Positions 57,501-64,000 of a DNA stretch of 64,000 bases are shown piece after piece. Numbering within the stretch: the stretch's first letter is position 1; each line of letters starts with the position of its first letter. The stretch comes from Epiperipatus broadwayi (taxonomy: Eukaryota; Onychophora; Udeonychophora; Euonychophora; Peripatidae). The position numbers and the translations under genes were made by a program. Under the pieces are notes generated by a model. That model was given only the letters and a program-made list of their open reading frames with translations. It was not told where the DNA came from and made no database searches. The stretch is from assembly GCA_028023455.1 (NCBI GenBank), contig JAQFVV010000322.1, positions 250,001-314,000 on the forward strand, written 5' to 3'.

Positions 57501-59621
57501 AAAATTAAATGAAAAATGCTTATATTAATTATTTCATATAATAAAACAATTGGATCATTATGTGTATAACTTTGACAAATTTGGTTCTGTTTGTTTACCC
57601 TTCAATAAAATATTAAAATCTGTTTTAAAAATGTGAGAGAGAAATATCTGTCTGTCTAAATAAATGATATTTAATATGTTTTCCCTTAACTGGGAAAATA
57701 ACAAAAATATGTGTAATAAATGTATATATCTTTAAACATCTCTTCATCCTTACTAAATATATTTTATACCACAATAAATATATATATAAAAAAAAATCCC
57801 TGAATAACACATGGCAAAAGTATATTAGAATACCCAACATAGCAATAACAAAAAAATAAACTAACATTTTCTCCCATTAGATTTTATCCCATTCGTTCAA
57901 AGTTTGTTCCATCCTTATGAGCTAAAATGCTAAGAAAACATCTGAGCAAACATTCCAGGTGTAGCACAATTAAAAATAGGTTTATCCACATTTTTTTATA
58001 GATAATTTTCCTTAAATGAATTTGTAGGTCTATTACAATCTTTAAAACAAACTTTTTAAAATTATTTATTGATTTATTTATCGATGTCAGCATAGTGAGA
58101 CAATATTTAAATTGTTTTGAGTGTAGTACGATTAAAATAGGTTTATCCATACTTTCTGTAGATAATTTTCCTTAAAATTAATTTATAGGTTCATTACAAT
58201 TAACAAGCTTAACTTTTTAAAATCATTTATTGATTTGTTTATTTTGTTTTTCCATCCGCAGTAACATCTGTAATAATTTTAAATGATCTTGACATTTTTA
58301 AAACATTTTAAAATATTATTAAATGCGCATGTTATACAATAAAGATTAGAAGTAAATATTTATTTATTCATTTCTATCATCAAATTAATATGTGTGTTTA
58401 ATAATACTAAGAAGAATTTATTCAACTGTGAGCAATTATCAATACGATATCTTTGGCATTAATAATCTGTCATTTTTCTATTTTCAATAACTAAGCAAAT
58501 TCGTGCTGAAACACCATTGGGCAGACTGGTTTTCTTCTTTAACGAGAATACAAAATAAATCCATGCATTTTTTTTTTAAATTGATTAAACTTTATATGAC
58601 ATTAAAAAAAATGAATTTTTAAATTTGTCTACTTGATATTTTCATGCTTTTGTTCAAAATTATTTCGAATTGTATTTTATAAAGAGTACAATTTATAAGC
58701 AAACATATTTTTCTGCTTTATAGTTAAGACCGCGAAAACCAAACATTTTAGTCTTTGTCTTTTAAATCTAAATAATTTATGCGTCATTTTTAAATCTGAA
58801 AATTGACTAATTTAAACAAAATAAAAGTAATTGCTTACATTTTCTGGAATTGTTCTTTATTTGAAGTAGTATTTGTGAGGCAAATAATTATCCATATGGC
58901 TGTTACTCTATCTTCTCCATTATGCATATTAGGAATTATAAAATCGATTGAAAATAGTGTTGAATTAATACTAGGTTTAAAGGTTTTTTTACTTCATACT
59001 TTTAACTCCACATTATTTTGTTCAATTTAATCCACAAGGTTGTTACTTTTCAGCTTTTTCTTTTTACTTTATTTATAAGTGTAAGAATTGAAGTCTTTTT
59101 ATTCCGTTCTTCTCTTAGTAACACCCCTAGAAATTTTGTTATATTATTTATACCTTGTATTACAGTGCATTGTGGTACTAAATGTGTCAATAACTGAACA
59201 GTGTGAATAAATTAATATTTCTCCCTTTAGTGACAACCACCTAAACTTTCATATCATTTTAGATAGCAGTACAAAATATTTAAAGATTGTTTACAAAATT
59301 TAGAAGAATTATAAATTGCTTTCTTTTCTTTTAATTACTGTTTAATAATAAAGTGCTAAATATTTTCATACTTCCAAATTGGTTTAATACTATTAAAATA
59401 TTATTTGAAATAGAGCTGCCACTAGAATTTATGATAAAAATGTTTATGAAATTCATATTCACTCTATCAGATTTTCCAGTATTGCAAACAGTCCAAATTA
59501 TCATCACTCTCAGGATATTTATTGGGGAGCTTTTGCTTAATTGGAAAATTATACTCCAACAAGCATTTCAATCTACAACTGATTTTTACACACTGATTTT
59601 TAATATATTAATAAATTATTA
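54571..59621 (+). repeat. Large repeat, direct copy 2 (~5.05 kb)
   Basis: Second direct copy of the block described at 48241-53360, with small indels (for example the ~85-bp loss near 57955). Its right end stops at 59621, where the inverted copy begins after a 24-bp spacer. Confidence 0.85.
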
Positions 59622-59645
59622 CAAATTAAATTTAATTTTAATTAG
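59622..59645. other. Centre of the ~1.7-kb-arm palindrome
   Basis: The 24-bp A/T-only-like spacer between copy 2 and inverted copy 3. The arms meet as TTAATATATTAATAAATTATT and its near complement. A long palindrome with such a short spacer can form a cruciform. Confidence 0.7.
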
Positions 59646-61384
59646 TAATAATATATTAATATATTGAAAATCAGTGTGTAAAAATCAGTTGTAGATTGAA
59701 ATGCTTGTTGGAGTATAATTTTCCAATTAAGCAAAAGCTCCCCAATAAATATCCTGAGAGTGATGATGGCTTGGACTGTTTGTGATGCACTAGAAAATCT
59801 GATAGAGTGGACATGAATATCATAAATATTTTTATCAGAAGGTCTAGTGGCAGCTCTATTTCAAACAATATTTTAATAGTATAAAACCAATTTGGAAGTA
59901 TGAAAGTATTTAGCACTTTATCATTATTATTAAACAGTAATTTAAAAAAAATCATTTTATAATTCTTCTAAATTTTGTAAACAATTTTTAAATATATTAT
60001 ATTGCAATTTAAATTGACGTAAAACATTCTAGGTAGTCATCACTAGAGGGACAGATATTAATTTATTCACACTGTTCAGTTATTGGCCCATTTAGTACCA
60101 TCATGCAATGTAATACAAGGTATAAATAATATAACAAAGTTTGTAGGCAGGTTACTAAGAGAAGAAAATCGAAATAAGAAGACTTCAATTCTTACACTTA
60201 TAAAATAAAGTAAAAAGAAAAAGCTGAAAAGTAACAACCTTGTGGATTAAATTGAACAACAGTACAGGATAATGTGGAGTTAAAAGTATGGAGTAAGAAA
60301 ACCTTAAAACCTTATATTATTTCAACACTATTTTCCATCGATTTTATAATTCCTAATATGCATACTGGAGAAGATAGAGTAACAGCCATATGGATAATTA
60401 TTTTCCTCACAAATACTACTTCAAATGAAGATCTATTCCAGAAAATGTAAGCAATTACTTTTATTTCTTTTAAATTAGTCAATTTTCAGATTTAAAAATG
60501 ACGCGTCAATTATTTAGATTTAAAAGACAAAGACTAAAATGTTTGGTTTTCGCGCTCTTAAGTATAAAGCAGAAAAAATATGTTTGCTTATAAATTATAC
60601 TCTTTATAAAATATAATTTAAAATAATTTTGAACAAAAGTGTGAAAATATCAAGTAGACAAATTTAAAAATTCATTTTTTTTTTAAAAGTTTAATCAATT
60701 TTAAAAAAAAATGCACGAATTTATTTTTTATTCTCATTAAAGAAGCAAACTCGTCTGCCCAATGGTGTTTCAGCGCGAATTTGCTTAGTTATTGAAGATA
60801 GAAAAATTACAGATTATTAATGCCAAAGATATCGTATTAATAATTGCTCACAGCTGAATAAATTCTTTTTAGTATTATTAACCATATATTAATTTGCTGA
60901 TAGAAATGAATAAATAAATATTTACTTTTAATCTTTATTGTACAACATGCGTATTAATAATATTTTTAAATGTTTTAAAAATGTCAAGATGATTTAAAAT
61001 TATTACAGATGTTACTGCGGATGGAAAAACAAAATAAACAAATCAATAAATGATTTTAAAAAGTTAAGTTTGTTAATTGTAATGAACCTATAAATTAATT
61101 TTAAGGAAAATTATCTACAGAAAGTATGGATAAACCTATTTTAATTGTACTATACTCGGAAACATTTAAATATTGTCTCACTTTGCTGACATTGATAAAT
61201 AAATCAATAAATGATTTTAAAAAGTTTGTTTTAAAGATTGGAATAGACCTACAAATTCGTTTAAGGAAAATTATCTATAAAAAAATGTGGATAAACCTAT
61301 TTTTAATTGTTCTACCCTCGGAAAACCATTTGAATATTGTCACTATGCTAGCATCGAACATAATAATCAAATACATATATTTTA
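59646..61384 (-). repeat. Large repeat, inverted copy 3, first part
   Basis: Reverse complement of copy 2 from 59621 back to about 57960, and then of copy 1's longer version near 51640 (it keeps GATGCTAGCAT, lost in copy 2). So copy 3 was not made from present-day copy 2 alone. It is interrupted at about 61385. Confidence 0.8.
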
Positions 61385-63315
61385 ACCGACAACCCTGTTC
61401 TTCAGTCCTACCCAGTGCTTATCAACAAGAATTAAATAAAATAGATCTTCAAAAATGGACATGTGGGCCATACCATAGACTAGATGGAATTACTATGGCT
61501 GTCTAGTCGCCATAACACTTGCAGATAATATTTAAATACTATCTACGAAATAAGAATTCGAATACGAATTAATTATATAAGTATTATTTCATAGATGCAA
61601 TTTCTAAATATTGCGTGAATATGATTTACGATAAATGAATTGAAAGTTTTTGAGTGGCCACTGTCTCTTGAATAAGATCTAAAAATAAAATATATGGAAA
61701 AAATATATTTATGAGCGTCAGTGGATGGCTGACCTCAAGCGCCATACTCACTATCACGGTGAGAATTATATTTTCCTTACTTCTCCTGTTTCACGAGGTA
61801 CCTGACCCAAGCTAGCTCATTTTCAGGGTTGGGAGGAAAACCTATCGGATGAACGGAGATAAAAAAAATATGGATTTGAATATAACATATAATGAACTCA
61901 TAAACGTGTATTCACATCGGACATATTTGAATAATTTGCATTTTATTTGGCAGGTAAAGCAATAGGAGAATATAAACGATAAATAATAGGTAACTTCAAC
62001 ACCAAGGTAAATATATATAAAATTTTATTATTGATATTTTAACATAATATTTATAAAATCAAATCATATTATTCCCAGCTAAAATATATAATAAACCCCG
62101 AACCATAAATGAAATAATAAAAAAATTTTAATATAGAACAAATAAATATTAATTTATAAAAAAAATTTAATATACAGTTATACTCAATAGTTTCATACTA
62201 GGAACTAATCAAATAGAATCATTACGAGGGTAGCTAGAAGCAATTCCGAGTTATATATAAAAAAAATACAAAGTTCATGTTACCTGATGAACCCTGGGGT
62301 TTGGGATTAGAATATAGTCAATCACATAGTGTAACGGGTTGAATTCCATGATCCTGGAGTACTCAAAGTTTGCTTTATGAGAGCGTGATGTTGTTTCTTT
62401 TTGTAAAGTCTGGCATTACGGTGCATGTGAATTATGGCTAAGACGCGATTGAAGTTCTCTATGAGGTAATTTTCAAGAAGAATTTATTCATACTTTTGAT
62501 ACACGATTCTCTCCTATTTTTGTCCTATGTTAGGCAGTACAGATTATTGATGAGGTTACCAGGTTCTTCTGTAGGTGGGCGGTGTGTCGAGTCAGTTTCG
62601 TATCAGCGGCAGATGGTGAAGCTCTTCACATAATGGCACTTACCCCCTCATTTTAAACATTTGCATTAATATTTCTACAGTTCTCTCCTGCTCAGCTGTT
62701 TCAAACTTACTGTCTTTAACTGCTTTTTCACTTTCCCAGCCAAGAATTTTTTGTTATCGGATCTCCAATCTATTTCCTTTTTTGAATACGATTTTTTAAA
62801 AAAAATATATTTTTTTCTTTCTTTAACACTTCCATTGTCCTTTGGTGCCATCATTTCTGGTCTTTTTAATTCACAATACATTCCTTGGCTTTCTCAGAAT
62901 TTTTTTTTTCTTTTAAAGTAATTAATGATTGCTATACAACCCAGAATTGCTTGGAGGCATATACATAATTTTTTTTGCTACCCTCGTTAATTTGAGATAT
63001 GATTGAAACTAAACTCTATATTTGAGATAATCCTAAACAATATATATAAAAATATTTGCGCATAACTGTATTTTTCAAATTTATATTTTAAAAATAAAAC
63101 ATTCTAAAATAAATGATTACGCCTAATTAATCCCTTCCCCATTTGTTTTCTTTTTAAAAAAATGATTCTAAATTGATTCACGTACACATATATGTCTAAT
63201 TCCTTATACATTTTTAACCATTTTAACGACAGCTTAAATGAGTATATGTATTGAGGGTAAGGTGTATGTGTTATTCCATTTTCTTGTAACAGGGTTTGAA
63301 CCCAGCTACTGTTAC
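61385..63315. mobile_element. ~1.93-kb insertion in inverted copy 3, unidentified
   Basis: Sequence on both sides is continuous in the other repeat copies, so this is an insertion. Its first ~120 bp are coding-like on the plus strand (includes LNKIDLQKWTCGPYHRLDGI, stop at 61504). A lysine/arginine-rich minus-strand frame is at 62675-62881 (KERKKYIFFKKSYSKKEIDW). Neither was recognised. Near its right end GTAACAG..CTGTTAC (63286-63314) flanks GGGTTTGAACCC. It may be a DNA transposon; ends are TA-rich and the duplication is unclear. Confidence 0.45.
63286..63314. repeat. 29-bp imperfect palindrome with B-box-like core
   Basis: GTAACAG at 63286-63292 pairs with CTGTTAC at 63308-63314 and encloses the palindrome GGGTTTGAACCC. 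A tRNA-like B box is possible but no tRNA structure was seen. Confidence 0.5.
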
Positions 63316-64000
63316 AATATATATGCTTTACGTAGGATTGTTATCAGGTTTCTTATCATTTTAGTTCATAAGGATGGAACAAACTTTTAATGAATGGGAT
63401 AAAATCTAGTGGGAGAAAATGTTCGTTTATTTTTTTGTTATTGCTATGTTTGGTACACTTTTTTCATGGATTTTATATATATATTTATTGTGGTATAAAA
63501 TATATTTAGTAAGGATGAAGAGATATATATATATTTATTAAACATTTTTGTTATTTTCCCAGTAAGGGAAAACAATATTAAATACCATTTATTTAGACAG
63601 AGAGAGAGAGAGATTTCTCTCTCGCATTTTTAAAACAGATTTTAATATTTTATTGAAAGGTAAACAAACAGTCCCAAATTTGTCAAAGTTATACACATAA
63701 TGACCCAATTGTTTTATTATATGAAATAATTAATATAAGCATTTTTCATTTCTTAATTTTGCCTATGAATGAACATGTCCACTTTAAATATAACGTGTGT
63801 ATGGCTTGCTATAACAAAAGTATAACTATTATTTTAAAATAATTAATGGTCGTTTGACTTTTATGTTGGTGGTTTGTTTATTAATACATTAATAGTTTCT
63901 GCATTCTGAAATGGAATATTTATGTTTTCACTTTTTTTGTTAGTGTTGTTTTATCTTGCTATTGTATTGATAAGGATTTGTGATACCTTTCAGCTGATAA
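63316..64000 (-). repeat. Large repeat, inverted copy 3, second part (runs off the window)
   Basis: Reverse complement of about 50930-51620 (and 57240-57900). GAATGGGATAAAATCTAGTG near 63393 and the AGAGAG/TCTCTCTC run at about 63600-63630 match copy 1. Homology continues to the last base, so the inverted copy extends outside the window. Confidence 0.85.

Noticed and set aside
48241-59621. A single LTR retrotransposon with 5-kb LTRs
   Set aside because: No primer-binding or polypurine site at the junctions, only an integrase fragment inside, and repeat ends do not show clear TG/CA termini. A tandem segmental duplication is simpler.
63286-63314. tRNA gene
   Set aside because: Only a B-box-like palindrome; no cloverleaf or A box could be drawn.
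1-64000. CRISPR array, prokaryotic operon or phage
   Set aside because: No regularly spaced short repeats with unique spacers, no dense coding, and all protein homologies are eukaryotic retroelements or an Ig domain.

Overview
This is AT-rich, intron-bearing animal DNA with almost no host coding sequence and a dense pile of decayed retroelements. The mix of Penelope-like elements (PLEs) with GIY-YIG endonucleases, CR1-like LINEs whose ORF1 carries PHD and SGNH-esterase domains, Ty3/gypsy fragments, inverted-repeat DNA elements and a lachesin-like Ig domain suggests an invertebrate, probably an arthropod. No bacterial-type gene, CRISPR array, rRNA or clear tRNA was seen.

Layout. 1-2.9 kb: an inverted-repeat framed block holding ~350-bp tandem units, split by a 5'-truncated LINE with an 11-bp target duplication. 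3.0-4.4 kb: PLE-1 (minus). 4.8-5.7 kb: LTR-like promoter block. 6.2-7.1 kb: PLE-2 (plus). 7.1-16.5 kb: mostly non-coding, with short tandem duplications and a heat-shock-type promoter near 11.1 kb. 16.5-16.9 kb: Ig-domain fragment (minus). 17.66-24.05 kb: two head-to-tail CR1-like LINE copies (A1, A2; plus), the second split by PLE-3. 24.3-26.06 kb: a direct duplication and a terminal-inverted-repeat element. 26.333-26.400 kb: the best host exon. 26.87-35.3 kb: two more head-to-tail CR1-like copies (C then B; minus), C being nearly full length. 37.6-41.2 kb: an inverted-repeat element, a LINE RT remnant and PLE-4 (minus). 41.7-43.9 kb: a Ty3/gypsy promoter with HSEs, gag and pol pieces. 43.9-45.7 kb: an inverted-repeat element family. 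44.64-47.2 kb: a Jockey/I-like LINE remnant (minus). 48.2-64 kb: a ~5.1-kb repeat present as two direct copies around a gypsy integrase fragment, followed by an inverted third copy that makes a ~1.7-kb-arm palindrome centred near 59.63 kb and is itself interrupted by a ~1.9-kb insertion.

How it fits together. The window reads as a large intron or intergenic region colonised in layers. PLE-3 landed in LINE A2 and carries a 14-bp duplication. Both LINE pairs join an upstream copy's 3' tail directly to a truncated downstream copy, as expected from template jumping or tail-targeted insertion. Three of four PLEs are framed by inverted partial copies of their own 3' ends, and three carry a small stem-plus-GAAA motif there that resembles degenerate hammerhead ribozymes. 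None of the mobile-element frames looks intact enough to be active. All coordinates and alignments were made by eye, so boundaries are approximate unless target duplications fix them.
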